Shown: piece by piece, positions 27,426 to 36,452 of the stretch
Layout of the letters: each line of letters opens with the position of its first letter
Position numbering within the stretch: position 1 is the first letter of the stretch
NCBI RefSeq assembly: GCF_024171865.1
Contig: NZ_JAMTCN010000020.1
Coordinates: 28,163 to 92,162, forward strand
Length of the DNA: 64,000 bases
Direction of reading: 5' to 3'
Origin: Prauserella aidingensis
GTDB taxonomy: Bacteria > Actinomycetota > Actinomycetes > Mycobacteriales > Pseudonocardiaceae
Program-made: the position numbers and the translations under genes
The notes under the pieces: generated by a model
What the model was told of the DNA's origin: nothing
The model's database searches: none
What the model saw: the letters and a program-made list of their open reading frames with translations, nothing else

Positions 27426-27443
27426 GCCGGATCGTTGAACACA

Positions 27444-27480
27444 ACATAGATACAAGTTATGTGCATGTGATGTCCATGCA
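27444..27480. promoter_or_regulatory. Two adjacent inverted repeats, probable GntR operators
   Basis: ACATA-N9-TATGT spans 27444-27462 and TGCATG-N7-CATGCA spans 27462-27480. Both lie in the AT-rich gap between the divergent GntR and MFS genes, where an autoregulating GntR protein would bind. Confidence 0.55.
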
Positions 27481-27508
27481 CGTCGGTCCGTCGAACGAGG
27501 GGATGACT

Positions 27509-29032
27509 GTGCGTTCCTCCGGATCGCCGTCCGCTGCGCCGTGCGACACCGCGCAGGAGTACGACACCGCGCCGCCGCGCGGCGCGGCACTTCAGCCGGA
27601 CACGGCGCGGCACGACGCTGCACTGCACGACACCGCTCAGGAGGGCAGGGCGTTACGGGGCGGGGCGCGGGCGGGCACGTCGCGCGCCCCGGCGGTCGGG
27701 TCGCTCCTGCCGTGGGCGATGTGGGCGTTGGGTGCGGCCTGCTACCTCGTGGCGATGTTCCACCGGATGAGCCTGTCGGTCGCCGGGTTGACCGCCCAGG
27801 AGAGGTTCGACGTCGACGCGACGGGCCTTGCCGTGTTCTCCGTGGTGCAACTGACGCTGTACGCCCTGCTGCAGGTGCCCGTCGGCATCGGCAACGACCG
27901 GTACGGCCCGCGGGTGCTGCTGCTCGGGGGCACCGCGCTGATGGCCGTGGGTTCGGTCGTGTTCGCGCTGGCGACGGCGTATCCCGCCGCGATGGCAGGA
28001 CGGGCACTGATCGGTGCGGGCGATGCCTGCATGTTCGTCAGCGTCCTGCGGATCACACGGAACTGGTTCCCCGGCAACCGCTATGCCTTCGTCGCGGCGC
28101 TCACCGGCATGATCGGCGGACTCGGCCAGATCATCGCCACCTCGCCGCTGGCCGCGCTCCTGAATGTCCGGGGCTGGACGGGGGCGTTCCTCATCGGCGG
28201 CGTCGTCACCGTCGTCGTGCTGGTCGCGACCGCCGTGGCGCTGCGGGAGGCACCGCGGCAGTCGCCGCGGGGTGACGGCGGTGGGACGCGACGGAGCACG
28301 GCCGTCGAGGCGGACGGCTCCGGTGAGCGGTTGCGGGACACCCTGCGGCTGACGTGGCGTTCGCCGGGCGTGCGGCACGCGCTGCTGACCCACTTCGTGT
28401 TGATGGGTTCGTTCGTCTCGTTCACGGCGGTGCTCGGCCAGCCGTACCTCGTCGCCGCGCACGGTCTCTCCGACGGAGCCGCGGCGGGCATGGTCACGGT
28501 GGTCGTGCTCGGGTTCGTCGTCAGCAGCACGGCCGCGGGGCAGCTGGCCTCACGCAGACCAGGTCTGCGGGGGCGCCTCGTGCTGGCTGCGGGCGTCGTC
28601 GCCGTGTGCGGAGCCGTCGCACTCGTGGCCCTGCCTGCGGGCGCGACGGTCGCGACCCTGCTGCCGCCGCTGGTGGCGCTGGGCGTCGGCGGTGGGGTCA
28701 GCATGCTGGCCTTCGACCTGGCGCGGTCGGCCAGTCCGGAACACCGGGCCGGTGTGGCGAGCGGGCTCGCCAACATGGGCGGCTTCACGTTCGCCGTGGT
28801 GTCACAGCTGGCGGCAGGGCTGGCGATCGACGGCCTGTTGGCGGCAGGCGCGGGCCGGGCGGACGCCCATCGCTACGCGTTCGCGATCCCGCTGGTGCTG
28901 GCGGTCGTCGGGCTCGTCGGGGTGGCGCGCCTCCGCGGTCACGCGGGGACGGCGCCGCGGCCCACCGAGTCGTCGGAACCGGCCGTCTCGTCGGAACCGG
29001 CCGTCTCGACAACGGCGCCGACCGGGAGCTAG
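27509..29032 (+). CDS. MFS transporter, 12-TM, GntR-associated
   Basis: This membrane protein has about 507 residues and 12 hydrophobic helices after a hydrophilic N-terminus of roughly 65 residues rich in Asp, Thr and Ala. Segments such as YLVAMFHRMSLSVAGLTAQ and QVPVGIGNDRYGPRVLLLGG resemble anion:cation-symporter-like MFS proteins, but I cannot name the substrate. I chose the GTG at 27509 because GAGGGG lies 6 nt upstream; an ATG-initiated extension to 27461 would overlap the operator repeats. The divergent FCD-GntR gene suggests uptake of an organic acid. The low-complexity C-terminal tail repeats SSEPAVS. Confidence 0.8.
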   Translation: MRSSGSPSAAPCDTAQEYDTAPPRGAALQPDTARHDAALHDTAQEGRALRGGARAGTSRAPAVGSLLPWAMWALGAACYLVAMFHRMSLSVAGLTAQERFDVDATGLAVFSVVQLTLYALLQVPVGIGNDRYGPRVLLLGGTALMAVGSVVFALATAYPAAMAGRALIGAGDACMFVSVLRITRNWFPGNRYAFVAALTGMIGGLGQIIATSPLAALLNVRGWTGAFLIGGVVTVVVLVATAVALREAPRQSPRGDGGGTRRSTAVEADGSGERLRDTLRLTWRSPGVRHALLTHFVLMGSFVSFTAVLGQPYLVAAHGLSDGAAAGMVTVVVLGFVVSSTAAGQLASRRPGLRGRLVLAAGVVAVCGAVALVALPAGATVATLLPPLVALGVGGGVSMLAFDLARSASPEHRAGVASGLANMGGFTFAVVSQLAAGLAIDGLLAAGAGRADAHRYAFAIPLVLAVVGLVGVARLRGHAGTAPRPTESSEPAVSSEPAVSTTAPTGS

Positions 29033-29070
29033 CGGCCGCACCCGGCGAGCTCAGCTCTACGGCTCGAACA

Positions 29071-29199
29071 CCGGTGCCGCGACCGCCGGTGCCGCGAGAT
29101 CGGGTGTTGCCACGCCGCGTGTTCCAACGGCGGGTGTCGCCACGGCCGGTGTTGCGACGGCCGGTGCTCAGCGACGGTGGGTGTCGCGACGGTGGGTCG
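29071..29199. repeat. 15-bp tandem array between convergent MFS and accE genes
   Basis: Units beginning CCGGTGCCGCGACCG, CCGGTGCCGCGAGAT and then CGGGTGTCGCCACGG and CCGGTGTTGCGACGG repeat every 15 bp from 29071 to 29160. One 17-bp and one 15-bp unit follow. The array ends at the accE stop complement at 29200. Confidence 0.88.
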
Positions 29200-29502
29200 T
29201 CAGCGGCGGAACGCCGACGCCCGCCACGCTCCCGGTCCGGGGGTGAGCGGTCTGCGTATCGCCGCCGCACGGTCGGCCCAGCGGGACCGCGCCGGCTGCT
29301 CCGCCTCGGCGTCGTCACCGTGCGCGGCCAGGCCGGCCACGACGGCGGTCAGCGCGGCGAGCTCGGCGTCGTCCGGCTCGCCGCGCACGACGCGCAGCAG
29401 CGGCCGGCCGGCATCGGCACCGGAGCCACCGGAACCGGCAGCTCCGCCGGAACCGTCGGTCTCGGCGGTCGTGGTCTCGGGCATCTCGTCGGAGGCGCTC
29501 AC
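29200..29502 (-). CDS. accE: Acyl-CoA carboxylase epsilon subunit
   Basis: The epsilon subunit is a small actinobacterial protein that stabilises and stimulates the alpha-beta carboxylase. The product is 100 residues: an acidic, low-complexity N-terminus and then [20 protein letters not shown] near residue 38, ending [28 protein letters not shown] in two blocks typical of the family. The GTG at 29502 overlaps the stop of the beta subunit gene. Its own stop touches a 15-bp tandem array. M. tuberculosis Rv3281 holds the same position beside accD5. Confidence 0.88.
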   Translation of the reverse strand: MSASDEMPETTTAETDGSGGAAGSGGSGADAGRPLLRVVRGEPDDAELAALTAVVAGLAAHGDDAEAEQPARSRWADRAAAIRRPLTPGPGAWRASAFRR

Positions 29503-31148
29503 AGCGGAATGTTCCCGTGCTTCTTCGGGGGCAGGTTCTCGCGCTTCTCCCGCAGCATCCGCAGCGCGCGCGTGACGTGCCCGCGCGTGTGCGCGGGCGG
29601 GATGACCGCGTCGACGTACCCGCGCTCCGCGGCCACGTACGGGTTGCACAGCGTGTCCTCGTACTCCTGGATCAGCTCGGCCCGCAGCTGCTCGACGTCC
29701 TCGCCGCTCTCGCCCGCGGCGGCGAGCCGTTTGCGGTGCACGATGTTCGCCGCGCCCTGGGCCCCCATCACGGCGATCTGCGCGGACGGCCACGCGATGT
29801 TGATGTCGGCACCCAGGTGCTTGGATCCCATCACGTCGTACGCACCGCCGTACGCCTTGCGCGTGATGACCGTGACCAGCGGGACCGTCGCCTCGGCGTA
29901 GGCGTAGAGCAGCTTCGCTCCGTGGCGGATGATGCCGTTCCACTCCTGGTCGGTACCCGGCAGGAAGCCCGGCACGTCGACGAACGTCAGCACCGGCACG
30001 TTGAACGCGTCGCACGTGCGCACGAACCGCGCCGCCTTGTCGGACGCGTCGATGTCGAGGCAGCCCGCGAACTGGGTCGGCTGGTTGGCCACGATGCCGA
30101 CGGCCTGTCCCTCGACCCGGCCGAAACCGGTGATCACGTTGGGCGCGAACAGCTCCTGCACCTCGAGGAACTCGCCGTCGTCGAGCACGCGGCTCACGAC
30201 CTCGTGCATGTCGTACGGCTGGTTCGGCGAGTCCGGGATCAGCGTGTCGAGCTCCCGGTCGGCGTCGGTCACGTCCTCGGCGATCGCTCCACCGGTGGGT
30301 TCCGGCGCGTCGAACACGGGCGGCTCGGCCAGGTTGTTCGACGGCAGGAAGCTGAGCAGCTCCTTGACGTAGGAGACCGCGTCGTCCTCGTCGGAGGCCA
30401 GGTAGTGGGCGTTCCCGGACTTGGCGTTGTGGGTGCGCCCGCCGCCGAGGTCCTCGAAGGTGACCTCCTCGCCGGTGACCGTCTTGATGACGTCCGGTCC
30501 CGTGATGAACATGTGCGAGGTCTCGTCGACCATCACGACGAAGTCCGTCAACGCCGGGGAGTAGACGTGCCCGCCCGCGTTGGTGCCCATGATCAGCGAG
30601 ATCTGCGGGACGACACCCGAGGCGTGGGTGTTGCGGCGGAAGATCTCGGCGTACAGGCCGAGCGAGACGACACCCTCCTGGATGCGCGCGCCGCCGCCCT
30701 CGTTGATGCCGATGACGGGACGCCCGGTCTTCATCGCCAGGTCCATGACCTTGGTGATCTTCTCGCCGTACACCTCGCCGAGCGCACCGCCGAGGACGGT
30801 CACGTCCTGGCTGAACACGCACACCTCGCGGCCGTCGATCGTGCCGTAGCCGGTGACGACGCCGTCGCCGTACGGGCGGCTGGCCTCGAGCCCGAAGTTC
30901 GTCGACCGGTGCCGCGCGAGCGCATCCAGCTCGACGAAGGACCCCGGGTCGAGCAGCATGTCCACGCGCTCCCGCGCCGTCTTCTTGCCCTTGGCGTGCT
31001 GGCGCTCGACGGCGCGCTCCGACCCGGCGTGCACGGCCTCGTCGTAGCGCAGGTACAGGTCCGCGAGTTTGCCCGCCGTGGTGTGGATGTCCGGCTCTGT
31101 GTTCGGTGCGTCAGGCGCGTCCCCGACCGGCTCCGTTGCGCTGCTCAT
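29499..31148 (-). CDS. accD5: Propionyl-CoA carboxylase beta subunit (carboxyltransferase)
   Basis: The enzyme moves the carboxyl group from biotin to acyl-CoA. The 549-residue product has both crotonase-like halves, with oxyanion-type glycine motifs at [12 protein letters not shown] near residue 146 and at [20 protein letters not shown] near 425. The aspartate in YGGAYDVM matches the residue that sets propionyl preference in PccB of Streptomyces coelicolor, so propionyl-CoA is the likely main substrate. It pairs with accE through a 4-nt overlap; the alpha subunit is at the window start. TAAGCT 8 nt before the ATG indicates a leaderless or near-leaderless transcript. Confidence 0.95.
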   Translation of the reverse strand: MSSATEPVGDAPDAPNTEPDIHTTAGKLADLYLRYDEAVHAGSERAVERQHAKGKKTARERVDMLLDPGSFVELDALARHRSTNFGLEASRPYGDGVVTGYGTIDGREVCVFSQDVTVLGGALGEVYGEKITKVMDLAMKTGRPVIGINEGGGARIQEGVVSLGLYAEIFRRNTHASGVVPQISLIMGTNAGGHVYSPALTDFVVMVDETSHMFITGPDVIKTVTGEEVTFEDLGGGRTHNAKSGNAHYLASDEDDAVSYVKELLSFLPSNNLAEPPVFDAPEPTGGAIAEDVTDADRELDTLIPDSPNQPYDMHEVVSRVLDDGEFLEVQELFAPNVITGFGRVEGQAVGIVANQPTQFAGCLDIDASDKAARFVRTCDAFNVPVLTFVDVPGFLPGTDQEWNGIIRHGAKLLYAYAEATVPLVTVITRKAYGGAYDVMGSKHLGADINIAWPSAQIAVMGAQGAANIVHRKRLAAAGESGEDVEQLRAELIQEYEDTLCNPYVAAERGYVDAVIPPAHTRGHVTRALRMLREKRENLPPKKHGNIPL

Positions 31149-31156
31149 GACACGCG

Positions 31157-31162
31157 AGCTTA
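31157..31162 (-). promoter_or_regulatory. Candidate -10 box, accD5 promoter
   Basis: TAAGCT on the reverse strand ends 8 nt before the accD5 ATG. Confidence 0.45.
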
Positions 31163-31309
31163 ATCATCACCCCGAGCCGGCTGGTGTGGCGTGGGCTACG
31201 TCCGGCACCCGTGTCATCGCGATGCCCCGCAGGCGAGTCCGTGGACCGATCTCGGCTCCTGCGTAGCTCCCGTCACGCGGCTCCTGGGCCGCTCCCGCAC
31301 CTCTCTCCC

Positions 31310-32194
31310 TCATGCCTCGCTGTGCCGCGGCACCTCCTTTCCCCTGTCGTGTGTCGGTCCCCCGAACCGCTCGTTCCCCAGCACGCCCAGCAGCTGCAGT
31401 TTGAGCGCGTCCTCGGCGTTCGGCGCGGCGGTCAGCACGAGCAGTGCCTGCGTCCGGTCCTCGGTGAACAGCACCTGACAGTCGACCTCGATCTCGCCGA
31501 GCTCGTGGTGGAGGAGAGTCTTGTGGTCCGCGAACCGTGTGCCCACCTCGTGCCGTCGCCACAGCTCCGCGAACTCGGCGCTCTCCCGCAACAACGCCTC
31601 GACGAGCTCGCCCGCCCGGGATTGCGGGCCGAGCGATCCGTAGGCCGCGCGCAGATTGGCGACCTGCGCGCGGCTCTGCCGGTCGTGGTCGTCCTCGGGG
31701 TAGAACCGCCGTTCCGCGGGATCGGTGAACCACCGGTAGTACTCACTGCGTGCCAGTCCCGTGAACCGGGAACGGTCGCCGAACAGCGCTTGGGCCATCC
31801 GGTTCTGCACCAGAGTCTCGCCCAGCTCGGAGACGATCAGCGCCGGTGTGTCCGCGAGCCGGTCGAGCACCCGCAGCAGCGCGGGCGCCACGTGGTCGCC
31901 ACCTGCTCCCGGAGGCGGCACGTTGCGGCCGGCGACCTGGAACAGGTAGTCGCGCTCGTGCTCGGTGAGGCGCAACGATCTCGCGAGCGCGGCCAGCAGC
32001 TGCTCGCTCGGCTGCGGGCCCCGGCGCTGCTCGAGGCGTGTGTAGTAATCGGTCGACATCGACGCCAGTGACGCGACCTCTTCGCGTCTGAGCCCGGCGG
32101 CGCGTCTTCGCTGCCCTCGGGGCAGCCCGACGTCCTCGGGGCGCAGCTCCTCCCTGCGGCGACGGAGGAACTCCGCCAGTGCGGTGCGGTCCAT
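31310..32194 (-). CDS. XRE-family regulator with MmyB-like ligand domain
   Basis: The 294-residue protein has an N-terminal helix-turn-helix (LAEFLRRRREELRPEDVG, then GLRREEVASLASMSTDYYTRLEQ) and a C-terminal PAS-like MmyB/MLTR domain with the usual NRMAQALFGD and RWFTDPAERRFYPEDDH segments. Such regulators typically repress a divergent oxidoreductase gene. Here the neighbour is an SDR gene starting 102 nt away, with a 16-bp-arm inverted repeat between the two. The C-terminal 25 residues are hydrophilic and less conserved-looking. Confidence 0.9.
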   Translation of the reverse strand: MDRTALAEFLRRRREELRPEDVGLPRGQRRRAAGLRREEVASLASMSTDYYTRLEQRRGPQPSEQLLAALARSLRLTEHERDYLFQVAGRNVPPPGAGGDHVAPALLRVLDRLADTPALIVSELGETLVQNRMAQALFGDRSRFTGLARSEYYRWFTDPAERRFYPEDDHDRQSRAQVANLRAAYGSLGPQSRAGELVEALLRESAEFAELWRRHEVGTRFADHKTLLHHELGEIEVDCQVLFTEDRTQALLVLTAAPNAEDALKLQLLGVLGNERFGGPTHDRGKEVPRHSEA

Positions 32195-32222
32195 GCGAAC
32201 CAGTATCGGGGCTGTCGACGGT

Positions 32223-32268
32223 CCGAGGCAGGGATCGTGGATCCCCCGATCAACGATCTCTGCCTCGG
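32223..32268. promoter_or_regulatory. Large inverted repeat, probable operator of the XRE regulator
   Basis: CCGAGGCAGGGATCGT at 32223-32238 pairs with ACGATCTCTGCCTCGG at 32253-32268 at 15 of 16 positions, with a 14-nt centre. The half-sites are 30 bp apart, about three helical turns, on the same DNA face. Confidence 0.7.
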
Positions 32269-32295
32269 CGGGCCGGAGCGGGCGAAGGTCGAGAC

Positions 32296-33063
32296 ATGGA
32301 CATCACAGCGCACAACACCGTTTTCGTCCCCGGCGCCACCAGTGGCATCGGCCTGGAGCTCGCACTGGCGCTGCGCGCCGAGGGCAACACCGTCGTCATC
32401 GGAGGCAGGCGTGCCGACCTGCTGGAATCCATCGCCGCGGAGCATCCCGACATCGGCACGGTCGTCGTCGACACGACGGACCCGGCGAGCGTCGAGGCCG
32501 CGGCGGAGGACGTCCTCTCGCGGTATCCGGAACTGAACGTGCTGATCGCGATGGCCGGCATCATGCGGGTCGAGGACTGGCACCGGCCCGAGACCTTCCT
32601 CGACTCCGCCGAGTCCGTGATCACCACCAACGTGCTCGGTCCGATCCGGCTGATCGCGGCGTTCGTCGAGCACTTCCGGCGACGGCCCGACGCCACGATC
32701 GTCACCGTGTCGTCGGGGCTCGCCTTCACCCCGCTGGCCGCCACGCCCAGCTACAACGCCTCGAAGGCCGCCGTCCACCAGCTCAGCGAGTCGCTCCGCC
32801 TCCAGCTCGCGGACACGTCGGTCTCGGTCGTCGAGATCGTGCCCCCGGCGGTGCGGACCTCCCTGCTGCCCGGTCAGGAGAGCAGCGAGTTCGCGATGCC
32901 GCTCGACGAGTACGTCTCCGAGGTCGTGGAACTGATGCGCACCCGTCCGAACGCGAAGGAGATCCTGGTCGAGCGGGTCGAGTTGCTGCGCCACGCCGAA
33001 GCGCGTGGCGACTACGCCGACGTCGTGGCCGCGATCAATGCAGCCGACCCGCACGGGACGTGA
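32296..33063 (+). CDS. Short-chain dehydrogenase/reductase (DltE-like)
   Basis: The 255-residue classical SDR has the cofactor motif PGATSGIGLEL near residue 13, an AMAG segment near 85, the catalytic serine in VTVSSGLAF and YNASKAA near 151. Sequence style is close to DltE/YdfG-type oxidoreductases, whose physiological substrates are poorly known. It is divergent from the XRE/MmyB regulator and shares the inverted-repeat operator, so regulation by that protein is likely. The frame extends to 32179, but the ATG at 32296, with AAGG about 9 nt upstream, fits the family N-terminus. Confidence 0.88.
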   Translation: MDITAHNTVFVPGATSGIGLELALALRAEGNTVVIGGRRADLLESIAAEHPDIGTVVVDTTDPASVEAAAEDVLSRYPELNVLIAMAGIMRVEDWHRPETFLDSAESVITTNVLGPIRLIAAFVEHFRRRPDATIVTVSSGLAFTPLAATPSYNASKAAVHQLSESLRLQLADTSVSVVEIVPPAVRTSLLPGQESSEFAMPLDEYVSEVVELMRTRPNAKEILVERVELLRHAEARGDYADVVAAINAADPHGT

Positions 33064-33084
33064 TACGCCCGCGGTATCCGGCGT

Positions 33085-33090
33085 TAGGGT
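33085..33090 (+). promoter_or_regulatory. Candidate -10 box, leaderless birA promoter
   Basis: TAGGGT ends exactly 7 nt before the birA GTG at 33098. Confidence 0.55.
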
Positions 33091-33097
33091 TCCGCGC

Positions 33098-33919
33098 GTG
33101 CCGAATCGCATCGATGGAGCCCGCCTGCGGGGAGAACTGGTCGAACCGGTCGGGCCGTACGCGCAGGTCGACGTGGTCGCCACCACCGGGTCGACGAACG
33201 CCGACCTGCGGCAGGCCGTCGTCGACGGCGCGCCCGACCGGACGGCGCTCGTCGCGGCGGAGCAGACGGCCGGACTCGGCAGGCGGGGGCGCACCTGGGC
33301 CTCACCGGGCTCCGGCGTGTACATCAGTGTGCTGTTGCGGCCCTCGGGTGTGCCGGTCGCGGGCGTCGGCTCGCTCGCGATCGCCGCGGGACTGGCCGTA
33401 CTGGACGTCGGCGACGCGCTCGGAGCGAACGTCGCGCTCAAGTGGCCCAACGACGTGCTCGCCGCCGACGCTTCCGGCAAGTGCGCGGGGATCCTGTCCG
33501 AGGCCGCCTCCTCGGACGAGCTGGCCGTGGTTCTGGGTATCGGACTCAACGTGACGCGCGTGCGCGAGGACGTGACCGTGCCGGCGGGTGCGTTGCCCCC
33601 GGTGTCGCTCGCCGAGCTCGGCGCCGCGACCAGCGACCGCACCGACGTGGCGATGATGGTGCTCGCGGCGCTGCACGAACGGGAGACGGTCTGGCGCGAG
33701 GCGGCAGGCGACCTCGCCGACGCCGACATGCTCGACGAGTACCGGCAGCGGTGTCTCACACTCGGCCAGGAGGTCAAGATCCTGACCGGCGGCGGCAGCG
33801 TGATCGGCGACGCGGTGGACGTCGAGCCGACCGGCGCGCTGGTCGTCGACGTCCCTGGCGGCACCCGGCGGAGTGTTTTCGCGGGTGACGTCGTGCATCT
33901 CCGGCCGACCGGTGGGTGA
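33098..33919 (+). CDS. birA: Biotin--[acetyl-CoA-carboxylase] ligase
   Basis: The enzyme attaches biotin to the EAMKMEN lysine of the carboxylase alpha subunit encoded at the window start. The 273-residue product has TTGSTNADL near residue 30, the biotinyl-AMP loop GLGRRGRTWASPGSGVYISV near 60, LKWPNDVL near 118 and a small C-terminal domain (CLTLGQEVKILTG). There is no N-terminal helix-turn-helix, so it is a non-repressor (class I) BirA. The GTG at 33098 is set by TAGGGT 7 nt upstream; the longer frame to 33005 overlaps the SDR gene. It lies divergent from accD5 in the M. tuberculosis order, with the XRE/SDR pair inserted here. Confidence 0.93.
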   Translation: MPNRIDGARLRGELVEPVGPYAQVDVVATTGSTNADLRQAVVDGAPDRTALVAAEQTAGLGRRGRTWASPGSGVYISVLLRPSGVPVAGVGSLAIAAGLAVLDVGDALGANVALKWPNDVLAADASGKCAGILSEAASSDELAVVLGIGLNVTRVREDVTVPAGALPPVSLAELGAATSDRTDVAMMVLAALHERETVWREAAGDLADADMLDEYRQRCLTLGQEVKILTGGGSVIGDAVDVEPTGALVVDVPGGTRRSVFAGDVVHLRPTGG

Positions 33920-33984
33920 AACACGCTCCGGAGCGGTACGGTTGCCCGCAGAGAAGATGACCGCATTTCGGGGAGTGGCCAGCG

Positions 33985-34599
33985 GTGGCGTATCCACAAA
34001 GCCTGCTCAGTGAGGGCGAGAGCGTCGTCGTCCACAAGCATCCGCACTTCAAGATGCTCGTCTGGCCGGTGCTGATCCTGCTGATCACACTGGGGGTGGG
34101 GATCTGGCTGGCATTCTTCGTCGCGCCCGGCTTCGACGCCCCGTGGGACGTCGTCACGCAGATCGCCGTCGGTGCCGTCGGGCTGATCCTGTTGATCTGG
34201 CGGGTCTTCGCGCCGTTCGTCCGGTGGCGCACCACGCACTTCATCGTGACCACCGACCGCGTCATCGCCCGCGAAGGTGTCGTCAAGCGCACCGGCATCG
34301 ACATCCCGATGGCGCGTATCAACAGTGTGCGGTTCGAGCACGGCCTGCTCGACCGGGTCTTCGCCTGCGGCACGCTGATCATCGAATCGGCGTCCGAGGA
34401 GCCGCTCACCTTCGACGACATTCCGAGCGTCGAGAAGGTGCACACCTACATCTACCGCCAGGTCAACGAGAACCCGTACGACGACTTCGACTACGACCCG
34501 TCCTGGCAGCAGACCGCCCAGCAGCCACACGCGCCGCACCCGCAGCAGCAGCCGCAGTCGGGGCAGCCGCCGCAGCCGGGCTCGTACCCGGGGTGGTGA
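33985..34599 (+). CDS. PH-domain (bPH2/YdbS-like) membrane protein
   Basis: The 204-residue protein has two adjacent membrane helices (MLVWPVLILLITLGVGIWLA near residue 24 and the TQIAVGAVGLILLIWRVFA region near 60), followed by a bacterial PH domain with WRTTHFIVTTDRVIAREGVV and PMARINSVRFEHGLLDRVFA. A tail of about 40 residues is rich in Gln and Pro. It matches Rv3278c in type and position beside birA. Function is unknown. The next gene starts within its stop codon. Confidence 0.85.
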   Translation: MAYPQSLLSEGESVVVHKHPHFKMLVWPVLILLITLGVGIWLAFFVAPGFDAPWDVVTQIAVGAVGLILLIWRVFAPFVRWRTTHFIVTTDRVIAREGVVKRTGIDIPMARINSVRFEHGLLDRVFACGTLIIESASEEPLTFDDIPSVEKVHTYIYRQVNENPYDDFDYDPSWQQTAQQPHAPHPQQQPQSGQPPQPGSYPGW

Positions 34600-35546
34600 A
34601 CGTGGGCGCACGGGACGTGGGGCTGCCCGAGCACCTTCCGCGCTCGGGCGAGCTGCCCGCCGAGGTGACGATCTGGGAGGTCGGACCGCGGGACGGCCTG
34701 CAGAACGAGGCGGCGACGGTGCCCGTCGACGTCAAGCTCGAATTCCTCGACCGGCTCGCCGACGCGGGGCTGACGACCCTCGAGGCGACCAGCTTCGTCC
34801 ACCCGAAGTGGGTCCCGCAGCTCGCCGATGCCGAGGAACTGCTCTCCCGGCTCGACCGCAGGTCGGGCGCGCGCTACCCGGTGCTGGTGCCCAACGCACG
34901 CGGCCTCGACCGGGCCGTCGACGCGGGGATCGCCGACATCGCCGTGTTCGCCAGTGCCACCGAGTCGTTCGCCAAGCGGAACCTCAACTCCACCTACGAC
35001 GACCAGTTCGCGATGTTCGACCCCGTCATCGCGCGGGCTCGCGGCGAGGGCATGGCGGTACGCGGATACCTGTCGATGTGCTTCGGCGACCCGTGGGAAG
35101 GCGTGGTCGACCCCGACCAGGTCGTCGCGGCGGGCACACGCCTGCTCGACGCCGGCTGCGGGCAACTGTCCCTCGGCGACACCATCGGTGTCGCGACGCC
35201 CGGGCAGGTCGACCGGCTCGTCGACGCGTTCGCCGCCGCAGGAGTCGGCGTCGACGCGCTCGCGGTCCACTTCCACGACACCTACGGGCAGGCACTGTCG
35301 AACACTCTCGCCGCGCTGCGCCGCGGCGTGGCCACGGTCGACTCGTCCGCGGGCGGTCTCGGTGGCTGCCCCTATGCTGAGTCGGCCACCGGGAACCTTG
35401 CCACGGAGGACCTCGTGTGGATGCTCGACGGCCTCGGAGTGCGCCACGGCGCCGACCTCGACGCGCTGGTCACGACGAGCACGTGGATGGCCGAGCGGCT
35501 CGGAAGGCCGAGTCCGTCGCGGGTCGTGCGCGCGCTCGCGGGCTGA
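34596..35546 (+). CDS. Hydroxymethylglutaryl-CoA lyase family enzyme
   Basis: This TIM-barrel lyase of the HMGL/pyruvate-carboxyltransferase group splits 3-hydroxy-3-methylglutaryl-CoA or a similar acyl-CoA, typically in leucine breakdown. The 316-residue product shows IWEVGPRDGLQNE near residue 25, SFVHPKWVPQLAD, the metal-binding HFHDTYGQALSN and the GGLGGCPYAESATGN signature with its catalytic cysteine near 265. The GTG at 34596 overlaps the stop of the PH-domain gene; a GTG at 34602 is an alternative. Its presence here is not part of the M. tuberculosis order. Confidence 0.88.
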   Translation: MNVGARDVGLPEHLPRSGELPAEVTIWEVGPRDGLQNEAATVPVDVKLEFLDRLADAGLTTLEATSFVHPKWVPQLADAEELLSRLDRRSGARYPVLVPNARGLDRAVDAGIADIAVFASATESFAKRNLNSTYDDQFAMFDPVIARARGEGMAVRGYLSMCFGDPWEGVVDPDQVVAAGTRLLDAGCGQLSLGDTIGVATPGQVDRLVDAFAAAGVGVDALAVHFHDTYGQALSNTLAALRRGVATVDSSAGGLGGCPYAESATGNLATEDLVWMLDGLGVRHGADLDALVTTSTWMAERLGRPSPSRVVRALAG

Positions 35547-35652
35547 CACGGGCATCCTTTCCGGGGCCACCGGGAACCGCGAGCCGCGTCGCCACGTCTG
35601 AGGTCCAGCCGGGGCTGCATGCGGCCGCACTGATCGACGTCGGGAGAGCGCC

Positions 35653-36117
35653 GTGACCGACCATCGCGACGAGGTGGAGCAGCTGCTCGCCGAGTACCGG
35701 CGGAGCAGAGAACAACTGGCGGACGTGCAGCAGCAGCTCACGGCCATCAGCGAGTCGGCGAGCAGTGACGACGGCCTCGTGACGGCCACCGTCGGTGGGC
35801 GCGGGGTGCTCACCGGTCTGACGATCGCCGAGGCCGCCTACGAGCGGTACCGGCCCGCCGAGCTCGCGGCCCAGATCGTCCGCCTCACCGGCGCGGCGAC
35901 GGCGAAGGCCTTCACCGGCGCGAGCGAGGTGCTCGCCCCCGCCCTGCCGCAGGACACCGATCCGCAGGCGCTGCTGCTCGGCACGGCGGACCTGTCGGCC
36001 GACGAGATCACCCCGGCGGACAGGGCACACGCTCCGGCCGCCGACGACTTCGGTGACGACGAGAGCTTCGAGGACGCCAACTGGATCGACGACTCCGAAT
36101 GGCAGCGATCGCGATGA
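35653..36117 (+). CDS. YbaB/EbfC-family nucleoid-associated protein in a secretion operon
   Basis: The 154-residue protein begins with a coiled-coil (VEQLLAEYRRSREQLADVQQQL) and has the YbaB core VTATVGGRGVLTGLTIAEAAY. A C-terminal tail rich in Asp and Glu follows. YbaB-like proteins of this length commonly precede WXG/ESX-type genes in actinomycetes, as here. Its stop overlaps the next start (ATGA). A DNA-binding role is assumed from the family; a chaperone-like or regulatory role for the toxin operon is equally possible. Confidence 0.8.
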   Translation: MTDHRDEVEQLLAEYRRSREQLADVQQQLTAISESASSDDGLVTATVGGRGVLTGLTIAEAAYERYRPAELAAQIVRLTGAATAKAFTGASEVLAPALPQDTDPQALLLGTADLSADEITPADRAHAPAADDFGDDESFEDANWIDDSEWQRSR

Positions 36118-36443
36118 CGGGGCCCGGACACCACGGATTCGACGTCGACGTCGACAAGCTCGGGCAGAGCGCCTCGGAGTTCGACGGGCTCACCCGGCGT
36201 GCGGCCGACATCGCCAGGGCGTTGCGAGAGTCGGTCGCGTCGTCCCCGTGGGGTGATGACGAGGTGGGGCAGGCGTTCGACGGACGGCACAGAGCGCCCG
36301 CCGGCGAAGCGGCGGGTGTGCTCGACGGACTGTCCGGTGGACTGGCCGGCATGGGCGAGGCGTTGGCGCGGGCGGCCGAGGCGTACACGGCGGGGGACGA
36401 GTCCGCGCAGCAGGCGATCACCGACGCCGGGCGCGAAGGGTAG
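36114..36443 (+). CDS. WXG100/ESX-like small helical protein
   Basis: This is a 109-residue, all-helical protein with VDVDKLGQSASEFDGLTRRAAD and a central SPWGDDEVGQAF turn. The size and the helix-turn-helix pattern fit WXG100-superfamily secretion partners. The ATG at 36114 overlaps the YbaB stop; an ATG at 36099 in the same frame is possible but would overlap more. It ends 9 nt before the toxin gene. It probably pairs with the helical N-terminus of that toxin for type VII export. Confidence 0.72.
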   Translation: MTGPGHHGFDVDVDKLGQSASEFDGLTRRAADIARALRESVASSPWGDDEVGQAFDGRHRAPAGEAAGVLDGLSGGLAGMGEALARAAEAYTAGDESAQQAITDAGREG

Positions 36444-36452
36444 GCCCGCGAC

